From Streptomyces sp. NBC_00083 (GTDB lineage Bacteria > Actinomycetota > Actinomycetes > Streptomycetales > Streptomycetaceae), in contig NZ_JAPELY010000001.1 in assembly GCF_026343295.1 (NCBI RefSeq), forward strand, positions 992,001-1,056,000: a stretch of 64,000 nucleotides of DNA. Direction: 5' to 3'. How positions within the stretch are numbered: the first letter of the stretch is position 1; each line of letters starts with the position of its first letter. The notes under the pieces are model-generated. The model saw nothing but the letters and a program-made list of their open reading frames with translations. It was not told where the DNA came from and ran no database searches. Below are positions 54,575-62,011 of this stretch, piece by piece. A program made the translations under genes and the position numbers.

Positions 54575-55842
54575 GCCGTCTTCCTCCGCTCGGGCTTGGT
54601 GAGCACGATCGCGCTCTGGAATCCGCCGAAGCCGCTGCCCACACTGAGCACGGTGTTGATGTCGCGCTCACGGGCGTGGACCGGCGTGTAGTCGAGGTCG
54701 CACTTGGGGTCGGCCTCGTGCAGGTTCGCGGTGGGCGGCACCATGCCGTGCTCGATGGCGAGCGCGGACGCGGCGATCTCCAGGGAGCCGATCGCACCGA
54801 GCGAGTGCCCGATCATCGACTTGATGGAGGAGACGGGCGTCGCGTACGCGTGGTCGCCGAGGCTCTTCTTGAACGCGGCGGTCTCGTGCCGGTCGTTCTG
54901 CAGGGTGCCCGAGCCGTGCGCGTTGATGTAGTCGATGTCGGTGCCGGGGATGCCGGCCTCTTCGAGTGCGGCGCCGATGGCCTCGGCCATCTCCGCGCCG
55001 TCGGCCCGCAGACCCGTCATGTTGTACGCGTTGGAGCGCGAGGCGAACCCGGCGATCTCGGCGTAGATGTGCGCGCCGCGCGCCACGGCCTGCTCGTGCT
55101 CCTCCAGGACGAACACCGCGCTGCCCTCACCGAGGACGAAGCCGTTGCGGGACTTGTCGAAGGGCCGCGAGGCGGTCTCCGGCTCGTCGTTGCGGTTGGA
55201 GGTGGCCTTGATGGCGTCGAAGCAGGCGACCGAGATCGGCGAGATGGGCGCCTCGGTGGCGCCGGCGATCATGACGTCGGCGCTGCCCTCGCGGATCAGC
55301 TCGACGGCGTGGCCGACCGAGTCGAGACCCGAGGTGCAGCCGGTCGAGACGACCGCCGTGGGGCCCTGCGCGCCGAACTCCCAGGCAACCTCGGCCGCGA
55401 ACGAGCTCGGCACGAAGTAGTCGTACAGGTGCGGCACGGCCCGCTCGTGGTCGACGAGCCACTCGGCGCCGTTGTTGCTGACCGCCGCGTACTCGTAGTC
55501 GAGCCCGGTGGTCGCGCCGACCGCGCTGCCGATGGTGACGCCGGTGCGGAACGGGTCGATGCCCTTCATGTCCAGGCCGCTGTCCGACACCGCCTCACGG
55601 GCGCCGACGAGGGCGAACTGGGCGGCCCTGTCGAGCCGCCCGGCCTGCTCCTCGGTCAGCCCCTGGGCGACCGGGTCGAAGTCGACCTCCGCGGCGATCT
55701 TCGACCGGAAGGCCGAAGCGTCGAAGAGCGTGACGGCCCTGGTCGCGGTGCGCCCCGCGGTCAGCAGGGACCAGTACTCCTTGGTGCCGACGCCTCCGGG
55801 GGCGACCACACCGATTCCGGTGATGACTACGCGTCGGCTCAC
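54571..55842 (-). CDS. Type II PKS ketosynthase (KS-alpha)
   Basis: 423 aa from a GTG start. Active-site Cys in [18 protein letters not shown] (about residue 170), catalytic His regions in [15 protein letters not shown] (about 303-317) and [13 protein letters not shown] (about 338-350). It catalyses Claisen condensations with the chain length factor. Sequence features are those of aromatic PKS such as ActI-ORF1. It follows the thioesterase gene by 60 bp in the same operon. Confidence 0.96.
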   Translation of the reverse strand: MSRRVVITGIGVVAPGGVGTKEYWSLLTAGRTATRAVTLFDASAFRSKIAAEVDFDPVAQGLTEEQAGRLDRAAQFALVGAREAVSDSGLDMKGIDPFRTGVTIGSAVGATTGLDYEYAAVSNNGAEWLVDHERAVPHLYDYFVPSSFAAEVAWEFGAQGPTAVVSTGCTSGLDSVGHAVELIREGSADVMIAGATEAPISPISVACFDAIKATSNRNDEPETASRPFDKSRNGFVLGEGSAVFVLEEHEQAVARGAHIYAEIAGFASRSNAYNMTGLRADGAEMAEAIGAALEEAGIPGTDIDYINAHGSGTLQNDRHETAAFKKSLGDHAYATPVSSIKSMIGHSLGAIGSLEIAASALAIEHGMVPPTANLHEADPKCDLDYTPVHARERDINTVLSVGSGFGGFQSAIVLTKPERRKTA

Positions 55843-55902
55843 CTGTCCCCCTCGTTGGGCTGGGCCTGGGGGTGCGCCCCGGGAATGTGCAGCACGGCTG
55901 CG

Positions 55903-56706
55903 TCACCTCTCTGATAGATCCGCTGTCAGATCCGCTGTCGGAAGGAGTCTCGTCCCGCCCTCTTGACGCCCGCTCGACTCGCCGCCGTACTTCCCCTTGA
56001 GCGACTCCCGCAGCTCAAGGGCCACCTCGCGCAGCAGCTCGGGCACCACGCGCTCGCGTACGAAGAAGTGGTCGCCCGGCATCGTCTGGAGCCGGAAATG
56101 GGTCACCGAGTAGTCCGCCCACTCGGCCACCTCCCACAGCGGCGCGATCGGGTCGTCCCGGCCGGCGAGCGCCGTCAGCGGGGTGCCCACCGCCTTGTCG
56201 GCGTTGACCTGGCAGAGCGCTTCGCCGAGCCGCAGATCGTCGCGGAGCGCCGGGATCACATGGCGCTGCCACAGCGACCGGTCCCGTCCGCCGGCCTCCG
56301 GCGGCGCCGCCTCCAGGTCGACCAGGAGGTCGATGAGTTCGTGGTCGGGGAGGCGGGCACCGCGCAGCAGGGTGTTGCGCAGATGCGGGGGAGGCACGGC
56401 GCCGATCACCAGCCGGGCCGGCGGCAGCAGGCCGTCGTCCTCCAGGGTCCGGGTCAGCGCGTGCGCCACCAGACCGCCGAGGCTGTGCCCGTACAGGAGA
56501 TAGGGCCGGTCGAGCAGCGGAGTGATCAACTCCCGCAGCTCGTTCATGAGTTCCGTGGCGTCGGTGATCCTTGCTTCCTTGGCGCGCGGGCCGCGGCCCG
56601 GAAGGAGCACCGGCACCACCTCGGCCGTATCGCCCAGGATCTTCTGCCACCTGGCGAACGAGGAGATCCCGGCGCCCGCGTGGTGGAAGCAGAACAGCCA
56701 CGGCAT
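55903..56706 (-). CDS. Type II thioesterase (alpha/beta hydrolase)
   Basis: 267 aa starting MPWLFCFHHAGAGISSFARWQ. Nucleophile Ser in LLYGHSLGGLVAH (about residue 88), Asp in TALAGRDDPIAPLWEV, and His in MPGDHFFVRERV. This is the GrsT-like external thioesterase that clears misprimed carrier proteins; it usually accompanies NRPS or modular PKS genes, so its presence beside a type II PKS may reflect the A-T-C NRPS in the same cluster. Its C-terminal tail (about 25 residues after ESLKGKYGG) is unusual. Confidence 0.9.
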   Translation of the reverse strand: MPWLFCFHHAGAGISSFARWQKILGDTAEVVPVLLPGRGPRAKEARITDATELMNELRELITPLLDRPYLLYGHSLGGLVAHALTRTLEDDGLLPPARLVIGAVPPPHLRNTLLRGARLPDHELIDLLVDLEAAPPEAGGRDRSLWQRHVIPALRDDLRLGEALCQVNADKAVGTPLTALAGRDDPIAPLWEVAEWADYSVTHFRLQTMPGDHFFVRERVVPELLREVALELRESLKGKYGGESSGRQEGGTRLLPTADLTADLSER

Positions 56707-56738
56707 CACGGTCTCCTCGCGGGTGGCGCTCGCGGGTC

Positions 56739-57509
56739 TCATTCGTCGATCAGGGCGACGGCCCGGGTCCAGCCCGCCCCCGCTCCGGCGATCTTCACGG
56801 GGAAGCAGGACACCCGGAAGCCGTGCGTGGGCAGGGTGTCGAGGTGGGCGAGCCGCTCGACCTGGCAGTACTCGCGGCGCCTGCCCGCGAAGTGGGCCGG
56901 CCACAGGACCGACTTGTCGCCGGTCTCCTGGAAGGTGCGGATCATGTGCCCGAAGGGCGCGTCCAGGCTCCAGGCGTCGGTGCCGATGACGCGGACGCCC
57001 AGGTCGAGCAGATAGTCGGTGGCGGGACCGTCGAGCCCCGCGAAGTCGGTGAAGTACCGCGGTGTGCCCGCGTGTTGAGAAGCGCCGGTGTGCAGCATGA
57101 CGATGTCGAGCGGCTGCGGCGTGTATCCGGTCTCGGCGATCTGCTTCTCGATGCGCTCGACACCGATGGCGCCGATGCCGACATCGCTCACGTCGAGCAC
57201 GACGGCCGGACGCAGGAACCAGTCGAGCGGCATCTCGTCGATGTGCCGGGGCCGCCCGTAGTCGCCGACCGAGCCGTAGTGCGAGGGCGCGTCCACGTGG
57301 GTGCCGGTGTGGCTCGTCAGGGTGAGCGTGTCCAGGGAGAGGAGTTCGCCCCCGGGCAGGTCCGCCGGGTCGAAGTCGAGCCCGAAGTGCTCCTTCATCT
57401 CCGCCGCCATGTGCGCGGCGCCCTCGGCGGGCGTCATGATCTCGTGGACGATCGGGTCCGGTTCCCAGCCGGCCGCGTCCACGGGCGACGACAGATCGAT
57501 GACTCGCAA
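56739..57509 (-). CDS. Cyclase of the kynurenine-formamidase fold
   Basis: 256 aa from TTG at 57509 (preceded by GGGGG). It carries the metal-binding signature SHTGTHVDAPSHYG (HxGTHxDxPxH) near residue 70, and IDEMPLDWFLRPAVVLDVS. This family includes MtmX-, OxyN- and DpsY/AknW-type polyketide cyclases that close the later rings. Gene order TE then KS-alpha downstream makes it part of the minimal PKS operon. Metal dependence in polyketide cyclases varies. Alternative role: a metal-dependent hydrolase. Confidence 0.87.
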   Translation of the reverse strand: MRVIDLSSPVDAAGWEPDPIVHEIMTPAEGAAHMAAEMKEHFGLDFDPADLPGGELLSLDTLTLTSHTGTHVDAPSHYGSVGDYGRPRHIDEMPLDWFLRPAVVLDVSDVGIGAIGVERIEKQIAETGYTPQPLDIVMLHTGASQHAGTPRYFTDFAGLDGPATDYLLDLGVRVIGTDAWSLDAPFGHMIRTFQETGDKSVLWPAHFAGRRREYCQVERLAHLDTLPTHGFRVSCFPVKIAGAGAGWTRAVALIDE

Positions 57510-57584
57510 GGTAACCCCCAGTGTCGTTGGCGACGTTCGGGGGGCACTGTGCGTCCGCCCCCTAGAGGCGGGATCGAGCCACGC

Positions 57585-57633
57585 ACGCGTCGGACCCCGC
57601 CCTGTGGGGGGAGAGGGCGGGGTCCGGACGCGT
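57585..57633 (-). terminator. Terminator hairpin downstream of the SARP gene
   Basis: An inverted repeat pairs ACGCGTC-GGACCCCGCCCT (57585-57603) with AGGGCGGGGTCC-GGACGCGT (57614-57633), with a small internal mismatch. It lies 34 bp after the SARP stop and separates it from the cyclase gene, so the SARP gene is its own transcription unit. Confidence 0.75.
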
Positions 57634-57666
57634 TGCTGCCGGACGGTCGGGCCGTCCGTGCGCCGC

Positions 57667-58485
57667 TCAGGCGGCGAAGAGGTCGAGCACCGGACGGCGT
57701 CCGGCCAGGTGCGAGTCGAGCGCCGGGTCGCCGGCGAGCACCGCGCGGTGCAGCTGCTGCAGCCGCGCCGACGGGTCGAGGCCCAGCTCCTCGGCGAGCC
57801 CGCGCCGCAGGTTCTGGAACACGTCCAGCGCCTGCCACTGCCGCCCCGAGCGGTAGAGCGCCACCATGCACTGGGCGTGCAGGCCCTCGTGCAGCGGGTG
57901 ACGAGCCGTCAGGGAGGTAAGTTCGGCGAGGAGTTGCATATGGCGGCCGAGCCGCAGATCGGAGTCGATCCGCTGCTCCAGCACACCGAGCCGGCTCTCC
58001 TCCAGGCGTACGAGCTCGATTTCGAGCAGCGGCCCGAGGCGCACGTCGACCAGGGCCGGCCCGCGCCACATGCCGAGCGCGTCGCGGTACAGGGCCGCCG
58101 CGCTCTCGTCGTCGCCGCGCTCGGCGGCGCCGCGCCCGGTCGCCACCAGTCGGTCGTACTCGTGCACGTCCACGGCGCCCGGCGTCACTTCGAGGAGGTA
58201 GCCGCCGTGCCGCGTGGCGAGCACCTCACGTGCGGTGTACGGGCTGTCCGGGCCGAGCGCCCCTGCGATCAGCCGGCGCAGCTGAAGGATGTACGTCTGC
58301 AGGGTGGTGAGGGCGCTGCGGGGCATGTCGGCCCCCCAGATCTCCTCCATCAGCGTCGGAACGGGCATGACCTGGTTGGCGTACACCGAGAGCAGCGCCA
58401 GTATCTGCCGGGGCTTGCCGGCGCTCGGGACGACCGACGTGCCGCCCGATTCGGCCATGAGCGGACCGAGAACCTTGATCTCCAT
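57667..58485 (-). CDS. SARP-family transcriptional activator
   Basis: 272 aa from the ATG at 58485 with GGAGGA upstream. N-terminal winged-helix DNA-binding domain (about residues 1-95; IKVLGPLMAESGG, RQILALLSVYANQVMPVPTLMEEIWG, TLQTYILQLRRLI) and a bacterial transcriptional activation domain (about 100-255; ALYRDALGMWRGPALVDV, LHEGLHAQCMVALYRSGRQWQAL). This is the small SARP form of ActII-ORF4, DnrI and RedD, with no ATPase domain. It is the only obvious pathway regulator besides the tandem kinase, and it sits next to the minimal PKS. The seven boxes elsewhere in the window are its likely targets. Confidence 0.94.
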   Translation of the reverse strand: MEIKVLGPLMAESGGTSVVPSAGKPRQILALLSVYANQVMPVPTLMEEIWGADMPRSALTTLQTYILQLRRLIAGALGPDSPYTAREVLATRHGGYLLEVTPGAVDVHEYDRLVATGRGAAERGDDESAAALYRDALGMWRGPALVDVRLGPLLEIELVRLEESRLGVLEQRIDSDLRLGRHMQLLAELTSLTARHPLHEGLHAQCMVALYRSGRQWQALDVFQNLRRGLAEELGLDPSARLQQLHRAVLAGDPALDSHLAGRRPVLDLFAA

Positions 58486-58785
58486 GGGATTCCTCCGGGT
58501 TCGGATCTGCCGGATGACCCGATGGTTTGCGCCACCCGGCTCCAAGCACCCTCAAAAGCTGTCACCCGGGGCCGAGTTGTGGCAGTGCCGGGCTCCTGAA
58601 CCCGGCATGTGAGTGTCCTGGGAACGGGTATGAAAGTTTCATGTGCATCCCGTGAGCGCGGCACTGGGGCGGATCAGGCCGACCCGGCAGAGTTCTGGAC
58701 GTCGGGCCGACCAGGAGTCGAGTACCGGCGGCTAGGGGGACGGGTTCCCCCGGGTCTTCGTCAGATGTCTGCCAGGGGGAAAACC
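58486..58785. promoter_or_regulatory. Divergent control region between SARP and the YcaO locus
   Basis: 300 bp without a gene. It contains a GCCGGG/CCCGGC inverted repeat (58598-58617), a perfect ATGAAA-G-TTTCAT palindrome (58630-58642), and TCGAGTA (58718-58724) followed after 8 bp by TAGGGG (58733-58738), which resembles the SARP boxes, although the heptamer 11 bp upstream (CCGACCA) matches poorly. The strong AGGGGGA ribosome site for the precursor peptide ends at about 58780. Confidence 0.5.
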
Positions 58786-58941
58786 ATGAACGCGAACGTC
58801 GGTCTCACAGTCTCCGTATCCGTCGCCGATGACCTGGTGATCGAGGAGTTCGGACGGAATCTGTCGATGGCTTCGGCGCCGTACTCATGCATCGGCACCC
58901 ACATCGCCCCGGCTCCGCTCGCCGTCGCAGACGTCGCCTGA
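58786..58941 (+). CDS. Candidate RiPP precursor peptide (51 aa)
   Basis: ATG at 58786 preceded by AGGGGGA. The leader-like half is NANVGLTVSVSVADDLVIEEFG, with the acidic end (DDLVIEEFG) seen in leader peptides bound by YcaO enzymes. The second half (from about residue 25) has NLSMASAPYSCIGTHIAP, then PLAVADVA: one Cys, three Ser and one Thr as potential heterocyclisation sites. It overlaps the YcaO gene by one base (TGATG), which ties it to that enzyme. I do not recognise it as a known precursor class. Confidence 0.72.
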   Translation: MNANVGLTVSVSVADDLVIEEFGRNLSMASAPYSCIGTHIAPAPLAVADVA

Positions 58942-61220
58942 TGGGGGCCGCCCGGACCGCCGCTCCGCTCCTGGGGTTCAAACCGCACCTGCGGGTCGAG
59001 CAGGTGCCCGGTGAAGCGGTGTACCTCATCTCCGACCAGCGGGTCACCGCACTGCACGGCGAGCAGATCGCCCGGCTCGCCCCCTTCCTCGACGGGACCC
59101 GCCCCCTGGAGCGCATCACCCAGGACACCGCGGGCGCCCTCCCCACCGGGCAGGCCGCCCGGCTGGTGTCGCGACTGACCGGAGCCGGGCTGCTGTGCGG
59201 CCGCGAGCGCCAGATGTCGCCGCGGGAGGCCGCGGAGCAGGCGTACTGGGAAGCGGCCGGTCTGGACGGCAGCAGGGCGGCCACCGCCCTGGCCCGCGGC
59301 GCGGTTCGCGTCGCGTCGGTCGGCAGCACGGACGCGGACGAGCTGTCCGCGAGCCTCGTCGCCGCGGGCCTCACGCCCACCGAGGAGGCCGCGGAGCTCA
59401 CCCTCGTCCTGTGCGACGACTACCTCGACCCCGAACTCGCCGTCGTCGACGCCGAGTTCCGGGCGAGGGGGCAGCGCTGGCTGCCCGTGAAGACCGAGGG
59501 CACCGACGTGTGGATCGGCCCCTTCTTCGGCGACCTGGACGGGCCCTGCTGGTCCTGCCTCGCCGAACGGCTGTGGCGCACCCGCCCGGTGGAGGCGCAC
59601 GTCCAGCGGATGCTGGGCCGCTCGGGCCCCGTGCCCCGGCCCTCGTGCACCCTGCCCGCCGCCCGGCTCGCCGCGCTCCAGCTGGCGAGCCTGGAGGCCG
59701 CCAAATGGCTGGCCGGCTACCGCGACGCGAGCCAGCAGGCGCTGCGCACCCTCGACGGACTCACCCTCGCCGGTGAACTCCACCCCGTCGTGCGCCGCCC
59801 GCAGTGCCCGAGCTGCGGCGAACCCGCCATGACCACCGCCCAGGTACAGGCGCCCGTCGTGCTGCGCTCACGCATCAAGAGGGACACCGGCGGCAACGGC
59901 CACCGCAGCCTCACGCCCCAGCAACTCCTGGACCGGTACAGCCACTTGGTCGATCCGGTCACCGGGCTCGTCCGCGACATCGTGCGTAACGAGTGCGGAC
60001 CCGACTTCTTCAACTCCTTCTCCGCGGGACTCAACCCGGCTGCCGGCACCCAGGGCCTCGGCGCGATCCGAGGTGGCCTGCGCGCCTCCTGCGGCGGCAA
60101 GGGCGCCACCGAGCTCCAGGCCAGGGTCAGCGCGCTCGCCGAGTCCCTCGAACGCCACTCCGGCCACTACGAGGGGGGTGAGGCCACCGTCCGCGCCGCC
60201 TACCGCGACCTCGCCGACGACGCCGTCCACCCCGACGAGATACAGCTCTACGACGAGCGGCAGTACGCGGAACGCGCCGAGTGGAACGAGAACCACGGCC
60301 CCTTCCAGCACGTCGCCGACCCCTTCGACGAGTCCGCGCCCACCGACTGGACACCGCTGTGGTCGGTGACCGAACAGCGCCACAAGCTGCTGCCGACCGC
60401 GCTGCTCTACTACGGAGTACCGCAGCCGCCCGGCGCCTTCTCCTGCCTGGCCACCTCCAACGGCACCGCCGCCGGGGGGACCATCGAGGACGCCGTGCTG
60501 CAGGGCTTCCTCGAACTCGTCGAACGCGACGCGCTGGCCCTGTGGTGGTACAACCGCACCCGGCAGCCCGCCGTGGACCTGGACGCCTTCGACGACCCGT
60601 GGATCAGCGAACTCAAGCGCACGCACGCGGCGCTCGGCCGCGACGTGTGGGTCCTCGACCTCACCGCCGACCTGGGCATACCCGTGATGGCTGCCCTGTC
60701 GAGGATTGCCGGGGCCGAACCCGGGCAGCGGCAGGACATCATGTTCGGTTTCGGCGCGCACTTCGACCCCGCGATCGCACTGCGCCGCGCGCTGACCGAA
60801 CTCAACCAGATGATGCCGCACGTGGTGGCGCCCGACGGCAGCGTCTCGCGGGCCGTCGCCGAGGACCTCGACGTCCGCACCTGGCTGCAGACGGCAGCCG
60901 TCGAGGACCACCCCTACCTGCTTCCCGCCGACTGTGCGCCGACCGGGCCGGGCACCCACGCCTGGACCGTGCGGGACGACCTGTTCGACGACATCGAGGC
61001 CGTGGTGGAACTCCTGCGGGACAAGGGCATGGAGCTGCTCGTCCTCGACCAGACCAGACCCGACGTCGGCCTCCCCGTGGTCAAGGTGGTGGTGCCGGGA
61101 CTCAGACCCCACTGGGCCCGCTACGCCCCGGGAAGACTTTTCGACATCCCGGTGCAGCTCGGCAGAGTGGCCGCGCCGACGCCGTACGAGGACCTCAACC
61201 CGGTCCCGCTTTTCCTCTGA
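58941..61220 (+). CDS. Fused leader-binding/YcaO cyclodehydratase (TOMM biosynthesis)
   Basis: 759 aa. The N-terminal ~90 residues form a winged-helix RRE-like domain (RVEQVPGEAVYLISDQRVTA), followed by an E1-like region with two CxxC pairs (CWSCLAE near 210 and CPSCGEP near 290), probably a structural zinc. The C-terminal half is a YcaO domain with ATP-site motifs SALAESLER (about 397-405) and ELVERDALA (about 523-531). It ends in NPVPLFL, the Pro-rich C-terminus important for YcaO catalysis. Such fused enzymes convert Cys, Ser or Thr in a precursor peptide to azolines. Confidence 0.9.
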   Translation: MGAARTAAPLLGFKPHLRVEQVPGEAVYLISDQRVTALHGEQIARLAPFLDGTRPLERITQDTAGALPTGQAARLVSRLTGAGLLCGRERQMSPREAAEQAYWEAAGLDGSRAATALARGAVRVASVGSTDADELSASLVAAGLTPTEEAAELTLVLCDDYLDPELAVVDAEFRARGQRWLPVKTEGTDVWIGPFFGDLDGPCWSCLAERLWRTRPVEAHVQRMLGRSGPVPRPSCTLPAARLAALQLASLEAAKWLAGYRDASQQALRTLDGLTLAGELHPVVRRPQCPSCGEPAMTTAQVQAPVVLRSRIKRDTGGNGHRSLTPQQLLDRYSHLVDPVTGLVRDIVRNECGPDFFNSFSAGLNPAAGTQGLGAIRGGLRASCGGKGATELQARVSALAESLERHSGHYEGGEATVRAAYRDLADDAVHPDEIQLYDERQYAERAEWNENHGPFQHVADPFDESAPTDWTPLWSVTEQRHKLLPTALLYYGVPQPPGAFSCLATSNGTAAGGTIEDAVLQGFLELVERDALALWWYNRTRQPAVDLDAFDDPWISELKRTHAALGRDVWVLDLTADLGIPVMAALSRIAGAEPGQRQDIMFGFGAHFDPAIALRRALTELNQMMPHVVAPDGSVSRAVAEDLDVRTWLQTAAVEDHPYLLPADCAPTGPGTHAWTVRDDLFDDIEAVVELLRDKGMELLVLDQTRPDVGLPVVKVVVPGLRPHWARYAPGRLFDIPVQLGRVAAPTPYEDLNPVPLFL

Positions 61221-61271
61221 ATCCGCACGTCGCACGCGAACCACGCCCTGCCGGTGGAAGGACCCCCTCTC

Positions 61272-61916
61272 ATGCGTATCGACCGCCTCGCGGCCCGGGA
61301 ACTCGGCGAGTTCTGGTCGCTGCGTGAGGACGTCGTGGTCCTGTTCGGTCAGAACACCGTGCTGCGCACGCCCTGGGGGGAGCTGCGTCTGGAGCGGCCG
61401 GGGCAGCTGTTGCGCGAGGCGCTGCGCCGGATGCAGCTCGGTCCGGTGTCGCTCGCCAACGTGGTGCCCGGCTTTCCCGGTTACGACGTGCCGGAGAGCG
61501 AGTGGAACGCGGCCTCGCGGGAGCTGCTCGACGCCCTGGCCCCGTTGCAGCACGTCATCGTGCGGCATCTCGCGATCGGCGCCTCCCCGCTCCTGAGCGT
61601 GATTCCCCTCTCCCCGCACGCCACTTTCCACCCGCCGATGGACCCGCCCGGAGGCGACTCGCACACGCTGAAGCAGGCGGAGTCGCAGCGGACGGGACGC
61701 GATCCGGTGCTCGCGTACGAGGGGCGCGACCACCGCGTGGAACTGCACGGGCCGGATGCTGCGAAGCTGCTTTTCCATCTGCGGGGCGGCGATGACGCTT
61801 TTCGGTCACCTCCGGACGCGCAGTTGCCGGGATCCGTCGTCCGTGCGGCCCGCGCCTACGCGGTCGCCGCCGGAATGCTTTCCCCGGTGGATCTCAAAGG
61901 TGCCGCCCGTCTGTGA
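61272..61916 (+). CDS. SagB-like N-terminal region without a nitroreductase domain
   Basis: 214 aa. It starts MRIDRLAARELGEFWSLREDVVVL and continues TPWGELRLERPGQLLREALRRMQLGPVSLANV, the pattern of the N-terminal part of SagB-type azoline dehydrogenases. A second half (about residues 110-214) also fits the pre-nitroreductase region. The flavin-binding nitroreductase domain expected after it is absent: a stop follows at 61916, and the next gene starts within 100 bp. Either a truncated dehydrogenase, or a stand-alone peptide-binding subunit. Plausible SD (GGAAGGA) before the ATG. Confidence 0.62.
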   Translation: MRIDRLAARELGEFWSLREDVVVLFGQNTVLRTPWGELRLERPGQLLREALRRMQLGPVSLANVVPGFPGYDVPESEWNAASRELLDALAPLQHVIVRHLAIGASPLLSVIPLSPHATFHPPMDPPGGDSHTLKQAESQRTGRDPVLAYEGRDHRVELHGPDAAKLLFHLRGGDDAFRSPPDAQLPGSVVRAARAYAVAAGMLSPVDLKGAARL

Positions 61917-62011
61917 GAACCGGTCGAGCACTACAGATTCGGCCCCCGGATTACCTATGATCCGGACCGGAGACGTGCTCCTGACCCGGCACGGTGAACC
62001 ATGGGGGACAG

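Noticed and set aside
57510..57584. Possible SARP box before the cyclase-TE-KS operon
   Set aside because: TCGATCC with TAGGGG is present on the minus strand, but the spacing is 6 bp rather than 8 and no heptamer lies 11 bp upstream.
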